Shown: in pieces, positions 1 through 13,559 of the stretch
How positions within the stretch are numbered: position 1 is the first letter of the stretch
Layout: each line of letters opens with the position of its first letter
Source: Theobroma cacao
Lineage: Eukaryota > Streptophyta > Magnoliopsida > Malvales > Malvaceae
Length of the DNA stretch: 64,000 nt
NCBI RefSeq assembly: GCF_000208745.1
Contig: NC_030858.1
Coordinates: 8,850,305 to 8,914,304, forward strand
Direction of reading: 5' to 3'
The notes under the pieces: generated by a model
Database searches by the model: none
The model's input: the letters and a program-made list of their open reading frames with translations, nothing else
Told to the model about the DNA's origin: nothing
Made by a program: the position numbers and the translations under genes

Positions 1-569
1 ATTTTCCAAACCGTAGGTTCACAGTCCTCTTTACTTTTGTTTATTCGGGGGCCCTCTTGTTATTTTAAATTAAATTAAATATTTTGGCTTACTGTATTTC
101 AATATGTATAAATTTATTTAGCTTTTACGCTATAAAAATTATTCACGTATAACTCTATAAATATTGTTTTATAAGAAAATAGAATATTTTCCTTAATATT
201 TCTTTTATTTTCTTATTATATTCAAATAACTGTAATTTCGTTTTAAATGAAGATTTTAGACTTTTAAACTCATTTTGAATATGAATTATGTGTTTTGTAC
301 TTGTATATTACGTTTTAGCCAGTTTCGAAATTTTTGAGAAAAAAATGATCAAAATACCCCTGTGCGGCGAAAATTTTATTTTGATTGTTTTTTATCTAAA
401 ATAGTATATATTCTCTAAAAACTCGATATTGAACAATTATTGCTCATAGGAAAGGAAAGAAACTGATATGTAAGCCTTGCGGGGTTCCGTTTGGCATTCC
501 GGATAATGAGTGTCAATCGGGACGTCGCGGCGATTGTCATGGGCCTGAGGGAGGTTCCGGGTCGTGACA
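1..569. mobile_element. Probable LTR remnant (Ty3/gypsy-like end)
   Basis: No coding sequence is seen here. From about 480 to 569 the base composition changes abruptly to GC-rich and ends in ggttccgggtcgtgaca, a form typical of the 3' end of plant gypsy-type LTRs (CA at 568-569). The left part runs out of the window, and no primer-binding site or internal coding region follows, so this would be a solo or truncated LTR. The identification rests on resemblance only. Confidence 0.35.
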
Positions 570-1884
570 TGTAAGGTAGTTAATACATTAATGAACCCAT
601 TATTTTTTTTGTAATTTTATAGGAAGTGGGGTCAAAGACTCCAAAATAATTTATCAAAAAGTAATTTATGTATTAATATTTAAATACCATAAGGAAAGAC
701 AAAAAAAAAATTTTCAATAATTTAATATTTTATTAAAAAAGTCAAAACTTAAACTACTCTCTTTATCTAAAAATTCAAGTCCTTTCCCTTCTCAGTCCTT
801 TTGTTTTTCACTCTCAAAATAACTCATGTAAACTTCAATTGTAAGTAATTTTTAACTCAAATTAAGTTTTTAAATACTTCATGTCTAAATATTTTTTTGA
901 TTAGTTTGATAATTGGGTTCCTAATTATAATCTAGTTAATAGAAAATAATACTACATGTCAAATAATATCTTGAAATTATGAGTTTTTCTTTTTTTTATT
1001 TATTTTGTTGATATACTATTTGATTATTTGATTTTTGTATTTAATTTTATGTAGTTTATGGATGCTTATATTTAGTTTTGGTCAATAAATAGAAAATTGT
1101 TATATTGTTAGTTACTGAACTTGATAATTTGCTATGTAAGATTATATTTTTATTTAATTTTAATGAATAGTAATCTTTAACAAGTTTTATAATTTTAGAT
1201 AAATAAAACATGAGAAGATATTTTAAAAGAAAAGAAATTATCTTACAAGACTTAAATTTCGAGCAATAATAACAAAATTCTACTGATGATGGTACTCAAC
1301 AATATTCTTCTAAATAAAATCATATTAAATTTAATTTAAATACTCTCATAACAACGAAAAAATAAAATTGCTGAGCATCATCTTATTAACACTACTCAAA
1401 AATATTCTCAAGTCCACCCCGAGACCAACTGGTATGAACAACAACAAAAAAACATCTACATGCAAAGATAGAACGCACATTTTAACATGTTTCACAAGAA
1501 TGCCTTCAGGCTTCATACGTGCGTTTAGAAAAGCATTTTATAATTTCAACTAGTGATGACTTGTTGGAAACGTTATTTATGTGATAAGTGCTAACGTCTG
1601 TTCATGTACACTACTGCTTTCGCATCTGCCTTAACCTAGAGTGCTTTCTGTAAAATGATTCAGTCTCCAAGGAGACATCTCAACTATTAGAATTCGAAAC
1701 TTCATCTTGAAGGTCTTGGATTTTGAATTTTGGGATCAGCAAGATGAATCTATGAGATAGTACTTAGAGGCTACCTCTTATTTGACATGGTTTAGTGAGT
1801 TTATTGTGATAAAGACTAACTTAATTTTCATTCAGTTCGAAAAGTCCTTCCAAAAACTGCTTAGTTAATGGCTTTTGTTGGTTG
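570..1884. other. AT-rich intergenic DNA, no gene seen
   Basis: This stretch is AT-rich with short homopolymer runs. The only open frame (1368-1553) is low in complexity, has no family resemblance and does not continue into exons. No RNA gene or transposon end was recognised. Confidence 0.6.
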
Positions 1885-3650
1885 TTAGATGATGAGAGAA
1901 AGAGAAGGCTGGTGTTGATTATCTTCTATTCTCTTGCTTCGCTATTGGTTCTGGTGCTAGTCTCCTCGTATTATTTCAGAAAGAGAAAGCATCATTCTAG
2001 AGGCTAGTTCTCTCTCTCTCTCCCCAACTCATATACAGTTGATTGTCAACACCATTCTAGAGGCTAGTTCTCTCTCTCTCTCTCTCTCCCCTACTCATAT
2101 ACAGTTGATTGTCGAGCTTAGTAAATTTTTGTGTATGCTTGCAATGTATAAGTGACAACTTATTGCTTTTGATCAGAAAATCAAGGTGTAACCAGAGAAG
2201 ACATGTCTGGAAACACACCCGTTGGGTTATCTCAGACAAGGACGAACATGGCTTACTTTATTAAATTGCACAGAGAAAATGAACAAGAAGTGCCTTTGTT
2301 CAGCTTTGCTAGCATAGAAACTGCAACAAATTACTTCGGCTGCAAACAAGCTTGGTGAGGGTGGATTCGGGCCTGTATATAAGACAGTCTGTTGGTGATT
2401 CTTTGTTAATATTATACCATACGCATTTTACGACAATATATAATAGAACTTTGTATTTGGGATAAAGTATTCCAGGGTAAATTGGCAACAAGGACAAGAA
2501 ATTGCTGTCAAAAGACTTTCCAAGATTTCAAGGCGGGGAATCATGGAGTTTAAAAATGAAATCACACTAAAATGTAAGCTCCAACGCAGGAATCTGGCTA
2601 GGCTTTTGGGATCTTGCATTGGAGCAGAAGAAGGTCTACTGGTTTACGAATATATGCCCAACAATAGCTTGGATTCCTTCATTTTTGGTGCGTCAATAAT
2701 TATATTTAATTACTCAAAATGTCCATTGTACTTCCCTTTCATCCACATTGATGGAGTTGAAATTTAACATTTGACAGATTCGACTAAAGGAGCACTCTTG
2801 GATTGGAGAAAATGTGTCAACATTATCCAAGGGATTGCACATGGGCTCTTATATCTTCACAGGTTCTCAAGATTAAGAATTATTCATCGCGATTTAAAGA
2901 CCAGCAACATCTCATTGGACAGTGACATGAACCCAAAAATATCTATTTTGGTATGGCAAAAATTTTTGAAGAAAAGGAGACATGGATGAGAACAAATAGA
3001 ATTGTTGGGACAAAGTAAGTTAACTAAATATAAAGCATAATTCATAGTCCTTTCCATCTATTAAGTATCTAATAAGTTTTTGTTAAATGATAAGTGGTTA
3101 TATGTCTTCTGAGTATGCAATGGATGACCTCTTCTTAAAAAAATTAGACGTTTTTAGTTTCCAAATCATTATATTGGAGATTGTAAGTGCCAAGGAGAAC
3201 ATTGCCTTTTTCGAAACTGATCACTCCCTAAACTTGCTAGGCAGGGTAAGCAACCAGTATATAGTACTATAAAGTCTTCAATCTGAGGCATTGCACCATT
3301 AAATCTGAAGTGCTTTGCCTCATACTTTCCCATGTTCTTTGCTTACCTATTGAAACTGGGTACGTATCAGGCTTGGGATTTGTGCAAGCAAGACAGATGC
3401 ATGGACTTGATTAGATTCAACGTTGCGCGATTCTTGGTCCGCAAGCCAAGGTCTTCATATTGTTCAGCTAGGGCTCTTATGTAAGCAAGAAAGAGTTAAA
3501 GATCAGCCAACCATAGCAGCGCTGTCCATGCTTAGCATGGAAACAGTGCCTCTTCCTCACCCAAAGCAGCCCGCCTTCTCAAGTCAGTTTATTTCTATTG
3601 CTACTGAATCATCTCCAGCAGGACAAGACATTTTTCTAGAAATGATTTAA
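1885..3650 (+). pseudogene. Broken S-domain-type receptor-like kinase
   Basis: The pieces keep the order of a plant S-domain/cysteine-rich receptor kinase, but the extracellular part is missing. Around 1900-2000 lies a membrane segment followed by a basic YYFRKRK-type stop-transfer. Near 2305-2335 is the FSFASIETATNYF lead-in to the kinase, then a frame shift before the glycine loop (LGEGGFGPVYK, about 2352-2385). The ATP-binding lysine block EIAVKRLSK is at about 2497-2523. HRDLK is at about 2884-2898, followed by a frame break exactly where DFG should be (about 2943). A diverged GYMSSEYAMDD activation-segment end is near 3092-3124, and a C-terminal piece is at 3423-3650. The intervals look like old introns of this family. 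At least two frame breaks and the lost DFG make a working kinase very unlikely. Only the type of kinase is inferred; the exact subfamily could differ. Confidence 0.85.
1993..2113. repeat. Tandem duplication of about 60 bp with TC run
   Basis: A block beginning cattctagaggctagttc, then a TC run and ending atacagttgattgtc, occurs at 1993-2047 and again at 2053-2113. The copies differ mainly in the length of the TC run. It sits in the receptor-kinase pseudogene between the membrane segment and the kinase lead-in. Confidence 0.85.
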
Positions 3651-6600
3651 CAATTTCAGAGATACATGCTTGATTGGTGAGCCAAATAATTTTGGTATTT
3701 GTGATCCAAATCTCGGGTAGTAACGAATTGAACTACCCAAGCTCTTGAAAGGCCCTAAAAGGCCATTGGGCTCTATGCAATGGGCTAAAAGAAGTTATGA
3801 GTATCAAAGCTACGTTGTTGATGCTTGACAGGGTATTCTCAATTGGCAGATGAAATGCTTTAAGGGAAAAAATTTACTTTCTTTGAATAATTTGGATACT
3901 CTTTTAGGAGATTTTATTAGCTAATTAAGGAGCTCTTTAGGGTCTTTTGTGGGTTCTACAAGTATTTTTCATTTCTTTATCTCCAATTTATAACTAAATT
4001 ATGATTCATAAAATTATTAGTTTACTAAAAAGACTTGAGCTCGCTCGATCCTATATTTATTGAAGTAATTGAATATATGTAAATTATACATATCAATAAT
4101 TTATTTATTTGCTAAGAAAATAGAAGTGTTCCTCTTTGGTTCGAGAAGATGAGGAATGAAGTTGAAGCATTATAATAAAAAGGAATAATTCCACATAGGC
4201 CCCTTATGGTATATCATTTTCTTATATAGCACCATGAGGTTATTTTTTTCTTACATAAAACTTATGTTTTACTTCTATTTTTAAAAGATAATGATGTTAA
4301 ATTTTCAGTTAATTTTTTGTATAAAAAGACAATAAAAACTTTTTTTATAACTCTTTTGCTTTTTGTATTTTCAATTAATTTTTTATAAAAAGATAATAAA
4401 AACTTTTTTTGATAATTATTTTGTTTCTTTAATTAAAAAAACATTTGTGTTGTAAAAGAAATAATAGAAACAATAAGAAAAGCTTGAGAGAATGCTCTTT
4501 ATAGTTGAAGCCTCTTATAGATGAATGACTATTACAATCTTCTACTAAGATATATCTCTAAATTATATTATCGTCTTCATAAATCCCACATTATCATCTA
4601 GATCATATCCACGTTTAGATGAATCTTGAAATATGTAGAGTGTGGATAATATATACATTTATAATTTATCAAATTTACTTTAATTTTGAATTGATCTAAT
4701 GTAGTTGTGATATGTCCATATTCTACAACAATTTGAACTTTTTTTGAAATTTTTTTTATGACTTTTCTTCTCTCTTCATTAAAAAAAAATAAGTAATTGA
4801 AAGATTTTTTGACATGTGTTTATAATAGGACAATAATTTGACAGGATTGGGACGGTGTAGTGAGATTGAAGTATAGTGGTGTAATTAATATTGATTGATG
4901 GGTTTTGTGGGCAATCCAAATGGCAGCCAAGTCTGGTGCATCTCTTGTTTATACCTGGAACAAGTCACCCTGCTGATTTTGTTCTGCTATACTAATATGA
5001 TTGGATGGCTTTTTATAAATCTTTCACCAAAAATGAATCCACTACAAAGTTTTTTTTTTTTTTAAAGATAATTGTTCCATTTACAGTTTTAGGAGGCTCA
5101 AGAAAGAGAACTTCGAATCTAACTATATTTTCTTGTTGTATAAAATACTTGCTTCATTTGGTAGACAAGAGTGGGAAAGTGAAGAGAAAAAGGGAGAGAA
5201 AAATAAAAAAATAAAAAATATCCAAATCTTTTTTTTAATTAAACAAAAAATAAAAGAATTATAAAAAAAAGTTCTACAATAAACTAATTGAAAATTTTAT
5301 ACCATTATATTTTTTTTTGGAAAAGAAGTAAAATATAAAATTTTATATGAAAAAAAATAACCACTATGTGAAAAAAATGCTATAGCATATGTTGAAGGAC
5401 TGAAAAGTAAAAAAAAAAAAAAAGGAACCAACTTTTATCATTATTATCATCTGACATCATATCCCTCTAACACCTCACGTGCATGCAACCCATATTTCCA
5501 CAATCCTAATTCCTAAATCATGTCCAATTTCACACTAGTACTACTTTCTTTCTCTTTTCCATTGTCATATAACTTGGTTCAATAATAATAATAATTATAA
5601 TAATATATACTTATTAAATAAGTTAAGTATGCACACTGCTTATGGTAAACTCTCCTTTGTCTTTCTAATGATGAAAAAAATTGGAAGCATTATTTATTAA
5701 ACTCTCTATCTTTTTATATATTTAAATTTACATACCTAAATTATATTAATCGAATATACATTATTTTATTTCGAATATAATTTCAAAAAGAACCCTTTCT
5801 AAAATTTAAAATGAAACATTTAAATATACTACATATATTATGCATGGGTAGGCTTTATGTAGTGTATATATAGAACAAAAAGGACGTAGTCATGTTGTTC
5901 AATATAAAGATATAATAGGGGAGTATAGAATGGAATTGTGCAGTGTAGGTGGAAAAATGTGTCTGTAATTAAAAAGTGAAAGAATAGGATTAGGTTATTA
6001 GGTGTATGGGCTTGGGTCATTGGTCATGCATGGAAGCATTTCCCAAAGAGAATCGAATCAGTCCCCTTTCTTTTTGCTTTTTCACAGTTTGCTACAGCCT
6101 TCTTTACCATTCCCCAAGAAAATGGTGGGTGGTCTCTCTCTCCCTACGGTTTTTTACATGACATTTTTCTTTTCTTTTTCCTTCACACTTGTCTCCCGGA
6201 AGAAAGAGAGAAAAATAAAAATAATAACAAAATAAGTATGATAGGATGAGAAGGGGGAAAAGAAAATGACAGTGAAAAAGCCAATGCAGTGAAGAGAAAA
6301 AGAAAAAGAAAAGATGGTCAAAATTTGAACCTCGAAGACTTCTCTTCCATCATCAGCTTCGACTATCTTTATCGAAACTCTACCATTTCCCTTTCTTTAA
6401 TTTTGAACCTATTCTCCTTAATCATCTTTTCCTCCCCCATCAACATATTAAGCTATACTCATCAAAGGGAAAACTTCTCCCTTCATCTTTCAATAGATTC
6501 AACCAAAGGTGTGATAAAATAATATGGAAAATTAGCTTTTAACGTTCCTTGAAATTATAGCCATGCAACTTTAGCTTTAACCTCGGCTACGTCTTAGGCT

Positions 6601-8940
6601 ATGATCTCCATGGAAATGACCAAAACCTGACATGCACGAGTGACATGAATATGTTATACATAAATCTCTGTGTGCTTCTTAATTCTAGTTAACTTCTTCA
6701 ATTTTTAGGAAGATGGCGTTAGTATATATGTATAGATTTCTTTCTTTTGGATTTATGGCCAAATCGAGGTTTGATGCCTAGAAATGCTGGCCCAAGTACT
6801 CTGATATAAATAGATGTAAGTTTATTAAAGCCAATACCTAAGAAAAAAAATATTGACTTGACGAGTCAGGATATAAATAGATGTATAATTGAATGCAATT
6901 CCCTTATACGTTCAAACGAATAAATTTAAGTGATTCTTATATATCTTAAAGCAATATGTGCACAATACATATAGATTGCAATGATGAATGAGAGTTCTCG
7001 TTTTTGAACTTTTCACATGGAGCAAGATTTGCTTAAAGATCTTGAAGTTGATATAAGGTAACAAGAATAAGAATGGATTCAAACACTCAGGACTGCAACA
7101 GCTGCTCAAAGATGGGGGAAGATATTCCTCTCAAAAAGAAAGAAAGGCATGATGTTAATAGCTAGGCACTTCGGAATAACCACAAGTTGCAGGAAAGCTA
7201 CGGTGGTTTATGTCCAGAAATGACAGCTTAATGCTTTATATACATATATATATATATATATAACAATTTCCATCTTTATAAAATTATAGGCTATTCTCAA
7301 AACCCTTTTGACTTAGCTGAAAAAAATACGAAGTTCCAAGTACAAAACAATGGAATATTCAAAAATTGAAAAGCAACCCCAATTTTTCCTACACAGTGAC
7401 CGTTAGGGATGGGTGCTTCAAAGTATATTATTGAAAGGAGACACGACCACTCCTTCGTTCATTCTAAGATAAGAATAAGCCGGCGTGGGGTCCTTTTCCT
7501 CTTAAGGTTTTTTAGAGATTTGCGGAATATTCATCTTGTCTGGTGAGAAATAGTGAGTTTTGTTCCTCCTTATCCAATCCTGACTCAACAGGGAGAAAAC
7601 ACTTAGGCCTCATCTCCCTGCCTGAATAGACCTTAATTCTGTTAGCTAACACAGCAAATAAGGGCCCTCGTGCCACAGTCAAAAAGTTCTCTTTGGTTCA
7701 TCAAGCGCAAGATTAAAAAGATTGAATGTGCTTGCTGTGCTTGGAGGTTACAATGCATGCAAAATTTGCTTTATGTAGGGACATTGCCGGGTGGGGGTTT
7801 GACTCTGCCTATAAAGTACTCTGTATCAGCTCAAATTCAAGTTTAGAGCTCCAGATTGCTTATAAAATTGATGCTTTGCTGGCAAATTAGTGTATAATAT
7901 AGACTTGTTGCGTCTCTCTAGACGCTTATAAAACTTGTAAATGATTTACATATAACAATATTAACCCAAAAGTGTCCAATCTGAATGGCTTGTGATGGTG
8001 GAATGGAACAAAGGCACGAGGCCAAATTGGCATACAAGAGATACTAGCCAGACTCCAGTGCAAGCTCACACGTTTTGACCATCTCTGGATATAAGCTAGA
8101 CGGGAACAGCAAGATACAAACAGGGCTGAAATGCAAGCTACATCCACAGAGAGAGAGGTCTACGTAGAGGGTACACCCTTCCTCCTCCGCCTTTCAGGGA
8201 AACAACTTAAGTTCACAGAACAAAATTTTGATATGCTTAAGGCTGAATGAATTATATATATGCATTCGATATGTTTTTCTTGTAGATAAACAATTAATAA
8301 ACACCGATAAACTGGATCCTCATTAGCAAATGAGCTGGGGTTTTTTTCCTCTCCTAGAAGACAATTTCAATTCAATCAAGTTACTTATAAAGTTGAAGCA
8401 AATAGAAAAATTAGGATACAATTGTCAAACAAAGTTTTATAATGCTTAGAATCCCTATTGGAAACAATTAGAATTTGAAATTCATTTAACTTTAGTAAAA
8501 TTTTAGATTCAAACTTAAATTAGAAAAACGAAAAAGAAAGGAGTAACAAGATATAAGATAGAAGGAGTTTTTATAAATAACTTGCAATTCAATGAGCCTT
8601 CATATATTTCATAAAGGAAAGATTTACAGGTTGGGAGTATAAAGGAAAAACAAGCACAAAGAAGGGCATATGTGGAAGTTACTAATACGAAATTGTCTGC
8701 ATGTGCTCATGCAGTTGCCACCTCTACATGCAACCAGAAGCCCAAAAAAGGGGCTGTAGTTGGAGCTTTTTAAATCTTTTTTTCCCCTTTAAAATCAAAT
8801 TTCAAATATCCTTTATCTCTTTTTCCAATTTTAGTTTCTTGTGATTCCATTGTTCAAGGAGTTAAAGTGAGGAATATGAAAAAGAAAACCTAAGCCCTCC
8901 ACTGGCTAGCTACTACTTCAATCAGCCCGATTCTCAAGGT
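3651..8940. other. Intergenic DNA, no gene supported
   Basis: This 5.3-kb stretch has no ORF with family features. The open frames near 5005, 6002, 6289, 6912 and 7926 are rich in lysine, serine or phenylalanine and look like chance. There is an imperfect ~65-bp tandem duplication near 4302-4435, AT-rich sequence at 5200-5830, and a TA microsatellite at about 7243-7262. An unrecognised noncoding transcript cannot be excluded, especially around 6000-6550 and 7400-8200, where the composition is less AT-rich. Confidence 0.5.
4302..4435. repeat. Imperfect tandem duplication, unit about 65 bp
   Basis: Two successive blocks share the order: ttaattttttg or a similar string, a run of aaaagacaataaaaac or its variant, a T run, then ttttg-rich sequence. 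It is low in complexity and no function is suggested. Confidence 0.5.
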
Positions 8941-8950
8941 CTAGTCAGGT

Positions 8951-8960
8951 TATATAAATA
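8951..8960 (+). promoter_or_regulatory. TATA box of the zinc-finger gene
   Basis: The string tatataaata lies about 480 bp upstream of the start codon. A transcript starting some 30 bp downstream would give a leader exon ending at 9064 (caag/gtgagc) that splices at 9419 (ctctag) just before the coding exon. The position fits a standard plant core promoter. No transcript evidence is available here. Confidence 0.55.
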
Positions 8961-9429
8961 GCCAAACCCCATACTGAAAAACCACAAGTTCCTTACAGGA
9001 TCTCTTTGTATCTTCCGTGCAACTGACTCTTCTACCTTCCAATCTGTATAGCTGCTTTCTCAAGGTGAGCTAGACGCTACGGATGTTCAACTCCATTCCC
9101 TGGCCTCATTTTTACTTTCTAGACCTGCCACTCTCAGCACTTTTTGGTTTTGATGTTACTACCATATATTCCAGGCTTCATTATGAAACTGACGCATCTC
9201 AAATTAGTGTTTTATAATTTAGTGCCTTCCATTTTTTTAAGGAAGATAATTTCATACTTACTTATCTGTGTGCTTCCCTTGTTTAGTTAACGTACTTGAA
9301 AACCAGACAAAAATATTCTCCTTCCCAGCTCAGTCTTTGTTACTATTATGATGTAGCTTCTTCTTTGTTACTATAAGATGGAGTGATTGTACATCTGCCT
9401 CTTTTTTGTGTAACTCTAGAGGAGAGAAA

Positions 9430-10218
9430 ATGAGCAGGCCAGGAGACTGGAATTGCAGGTCATGCCAATACCTGAACTTCCAAAGAAGGGACTCATGCCA
9501 GCGCTGTGGAGAACCAAGACCCGGTGAGAGAGGTGACTATGGAAGCTTCGGTAGCAGGGGTGGCTCGTCATTCGGGTTCACTGGCCCTGATGTTAGGCCT
9601 GGTGACTGGTACTGCACTGTGGGGAACTGCGGAGCTCACAACTTTGCTAGCCGATCAAGCTGCTTCAAGTGTGGTGCAGCCAAAGATGAATCGTCGGGAG
9701 GATTTGAAGGTGACATGCCAAGAATGAGGGGTTATGGCTTTGGCAGCGGCAGCTCTAGTCGCTCCAGCTGGAAATCTGGGGACTGGATTTGCACCAGGTT
9801 GATTTCATTGGGTGAACACAATTTTTATCTTTGCCTCCTTAGAGGAACACTTAAAATATGTTCATAATATTATAAAATACTTAATTATATGGTGACCTAT
9901 TGATAGACATGACCTGTTGATAGGCAAATTTATTAATTTTTTCATTAAAAAGGAGAGGTTTCAAAGTCGTGAACTATTTTTTTTAAAAAAGAAAAAGATT
10001 ATATTCGTTTTTACCCTGCATGCTTAACCATAACAAAACTTGGACGTGGAAACTGATGAACAGTTCCTGATATGCCAAAATATGTCAGTTGACTAATTTC
10101 TCATTCATTTTGGGTGGAATTGGACAGGTCGGGATGCAATGAGCACAACTTTGCCAGCAGGATGGAATGTTTCAGATGCAATGCACCAAGGGACTCCGGC
10201 AACAAATCTTCATACTAA
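9430..10218 (+). CDS. RanBP2-type zinc-finger protein, three fingers
   Basis: Coding exons are 9430-9797 and 10128-10218, joined in frame (acc-ag/g) to give 152 residues. The product has three RanBP2-type (zf-RanBP) fingers of the W-x-C-x(2-4)-C-x(10)-C-x2-C pattern. Finger 1 uses W7, C9, C12, C23, C26. Finger 2 uses C62, C67, C78, C81. Finger 3 uses C121, C126, C137, C140 and is split by the intron right after its first cysteine. Gly/Ser-rich linkers separate them. Fingers of this class usually bind single-stranded RNA in animal ZRANB2 and in small plant proteins of this size, so an RNA-binding nuclear or cytosolic role is inferred. The leader probably holds an intron (9065-9419) ending ten bases before ATG, and a further 3'-UTR intron is possible near 10243-10334. 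Reading through the coding intron would replace finger 3 by a short unrelated tail. Confidence 0.9.
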
Positions 10219-10395
10219 TAGATTTTTCATTTTTGGGTATGGGACTTAATCTTTTTTGACAACTTGGTCTCTCCTCACAATTCACAACTTTATCTTCTCA
10301 ATATTAACTACTTTTCCATGACTCTCATTTCAGGGACTGCAGTTTCAGGAGAGTGAGACAAGACAATCTCAGTTGTTCACTCTTTTTGCTCCTAT

Positions 10396-10417
10396 CTATC
10401 TCTCTCTCTCTCTCTCT
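10396..10417. repeat. TC microsatellite
   Basis: A pure run of tc dinucleotides lies in the probable 3' UTR of the zinc-finger gene. Confidence 0.9.
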
Positions 10418-10499
10418 TTTTCTTTTGTTTGTTTTTTTCTTCTTCTTTTAGATATTACTTATCTCTTTTCCTCTGCCAGGATCTTTAGATGAATCATGT

Positions 10500-13400
10500 T
10501 TGAAGACTTCGGTTGAAGTTGAGCTAAATTATCTAGCAATTTGTCAGCTTTCTTATATCAAAGTATAGGCATGTACTTGTATGGTATCAATCTTATATCA
10601 GTGTCTTTGTGCCCCTCTCTCTTTCTCTCTGTTATATCTATTGTTGAAGACTGCTTTTTCTGTTTGAAAATGGTCCAAGGAATGTTTGAGTTGTAACTTA
10701 AAATCAGCAATTTCTCATTTCTGCAAAGCAAAGTAAAAGGGTTATATTCTTGGACCACAATAAGATCTTTTGTTTAAACCAATGCAGGAGAAGTAATGCA
10801 GTACTAGTAGCATATCTGATTCAAATAATTAGGCCTTTTGAATATTTAACCTTTTAATTAGCAAGAGATCATGTCCAAATCATGAGCATCATACCTTTGA
10901 AAGATGAGACATTATTGTAATAAGATTGAGAGTCAGATGCATGTACAGCTTCAAAACATTTGAAATGCAACATCTATATTACATATATGCTTGTCTTCCG
11001 AACCTTCAAATCTATATATTATATGCTTCTCGAATCCTCAATAATGCATCAAGCTTAACACAGTATGAGCACCCTGAAATTTATTTAAACAAGTGGGAAA
11101 TTGTTTCTTGTTTAAAAAGTTATATCAAGCCTAGGTAATTTGCTTCATTAATTCTAGTTAATCTTTGTTCTTTATGGTTTCCCAGTGGAATACTTTACCT
11201 TATGATCAATTGGATGGGATTCTCAAGTTGAAACAGTCACTTTATAATAATAATAATAGGACATTCAAGCAATGCAAGTCAGTGTAACTTGGGCCATACA
11301 CATAAAGTGTACAAGCTAATTAATTAATAGCTATATCTATATTTTCCTTCTGCCATCCATGGTTGTGCTATTCCATATAAATAAGAGAATGTAGATTCGG
11401 GTTAATGTCCATTATACAGAAAGAAGATTTCCTTTTCTACAATCTTGTTAGTGATGGAATTGTTTCAAATGGAAGAACTTTTAGGTTCCCCTATTTGTTT
11501 ATTTTCTCATTTTTATGTAAGAGAGAGGACAGGAACCCAAATATCTAACCTCACATTGTTTTGCACTTACATTTAACAGAGAGTAATTTGGTTTCATGGA
11601 GCTCTAAAATGCCCTACTAATCAGTTTAAACATTAATTAAGAACTGCTAATCATTAATATTATCTTAATTAGAAAAGGAAGAGATAACTCTTGCATGTTG
11701 TACTTTGCAACATCCAATGTACTCATTATAAGGAACAATGGAAAAGTTGTGATCAAAGTAGTGTAATTTTTCCATCAAATTAATTATCATATAATTATAT
11801 ATCTATATGTCTTGTTTCTTTGATTAACGGATGGGGTTAACTTTGACTAATCCAACTTAAATGTAAGAAGATTTTTGTTGATGAATAATTCGCATAGGAT
11901 TCCAAAGCTTTTAAAGGGAACCTTTCATGGGTTCCCTCATTGACCTCTTGGGGTTGGGGTATAAAATTATATAGGGAAATGTTAATTTAACAACAAAAAA
12001 TGTATATATTGGTCAAAAAGTAACCACACATTCATTAGTTTCTGCTACTACAATCCATTACTTAGCTTTTAGCAAGATATTCTTTGTTTCACTTTAAGCT
12101 TAGCTTTATGTTACTTCACTTCATTCTGCTTTTGATGGTGTTAGTAAAGTGAAGTACTTCGTTCATTGCATACAATCATGTCACCTAATGTCACATTTTT
12201 TGCTCTTTCACTTCCTGCTTATCCATGTTTTTGCCCCATTTTCAGTGCATTTTCCATCATTGTTTATTCAACTATATTCTTTCTGATCTGTCTCTTAACT
12301 TGATCATGTGAGAAGCTTTCGCCCCCATTTAGGATCCATGACTGGTCTACTAAAACGCCAAAATGGGACCATAAATAAATGAAAACTAAGTATAGTATCA
12401 AGTAACATGGCTACTTATGAATCTCTTAACTCTATTTGAATATAAGTAGTTGATTTTTGCTTTTCTAGATGACTTAAATATTGAATTTTTTTTTTCTTTT
12501 TTTTACATGAAACCAACCCTTGATTTTAACTCAAACATCAAAAGTTTTTATAAGTTAAATTCGTAGAATTAAATTAATCTTCCTTTGAAATCAAAACTTA
12601 TTCTTTAGCACTTCACGAATGTCTTGTAATTCTTTGATTTTAACAATTAATTCTCCCATGCATCACTTAAGAACTTGTACTTTAACCTCATAGTAAAAGT
12701 TAATATAAAGGGATATCTTTTTTTTTTTTTTACTTATTAATTTTGAAAGGCAAGGGATATCGTTTTATACTATATGAGTTATAACACATCTCTTCATGTA
12801 TACATCAAAAACCTTTAAATGATTAAAGCGATTTATATATGGCAATAACTGAAAAGTACTTAGAAATTAGACTAAAAGTTAAAGTGTAAATTTTACAACT
12901 CCACATGGGTTTCAATTTTCAAGCAAGCATGCAAAAGGGGTGTTGAATAGGCAGTGGGAAAAATTAATGCAACAAAGAAAAGACAATTGATGGACATTTG
13001 GTAGATGAAAGAAGAGCATGAACATCTTTAATCATGATTTTAAGATATCCCCAAGGGCCCCAAGGGCCTTGAAATCAGTAGAATTCAGTGAATTAAGTAG
13101 CTAGTCGATGAGTTGAAATCGACACTGTGATGGTCAATATTGAAAGCAAAGACAAAAAAAACTTTTTATCCAATTCAAGGCACGAAAAAATGACTTGAAC
13201 TTTTTAAAGTTTTTCCCTTTAAGTCTAACTTTATAAATCAAGCATGTTGAAACTTGTTAAAGCTTATGCCTTTTTAATCCTTTACAAACCATTAACAGTT
13301 GGCACCCCGCACAGTTTTGCAAAAGCTTTAGGGGCGTTTTTCTTATGCAAAGTCACAGTGGAATTGCTTTAGTTGGTGCCTCGAAATCAAGTGTTTTGTT

Positions 13401-13559
13401 TTCTTTTTTCTTTTTTTTTCCCTTTTAAGTGTTTGGGACCTTTTTTTTTTTTTTGGGAAACATATCTGTTGGACAATAACAGCTCATTCATTTCACTTAA
13501 ATTTCAAAAAATTATACGAAAAAGGAGAACATCAAGTGCAAGTTTTGATACGATTTGAT
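10500..13559. other. Intergenic DNA, no gene supported
   Basis: This is AT-rich sequence between the 3' end of the zinc-finger gene and the 3' side of the minus-strand membrane-protein gene. The open frames near 10558, 10926 and 13373 have no recognisable domain. T runs occur at 12487-12505, 12718-12731 and 13440-13454. I see no RNA gene or transposon end. Confidence 0.5.

Noticed and set aside
6002..6522. Two 77-codon ORFs in a row
   Set aside because: They are Lys/Ser/Phe-rich, with no domain and no splice logic; they probably reflect A/G- and T/C-rich DNA.
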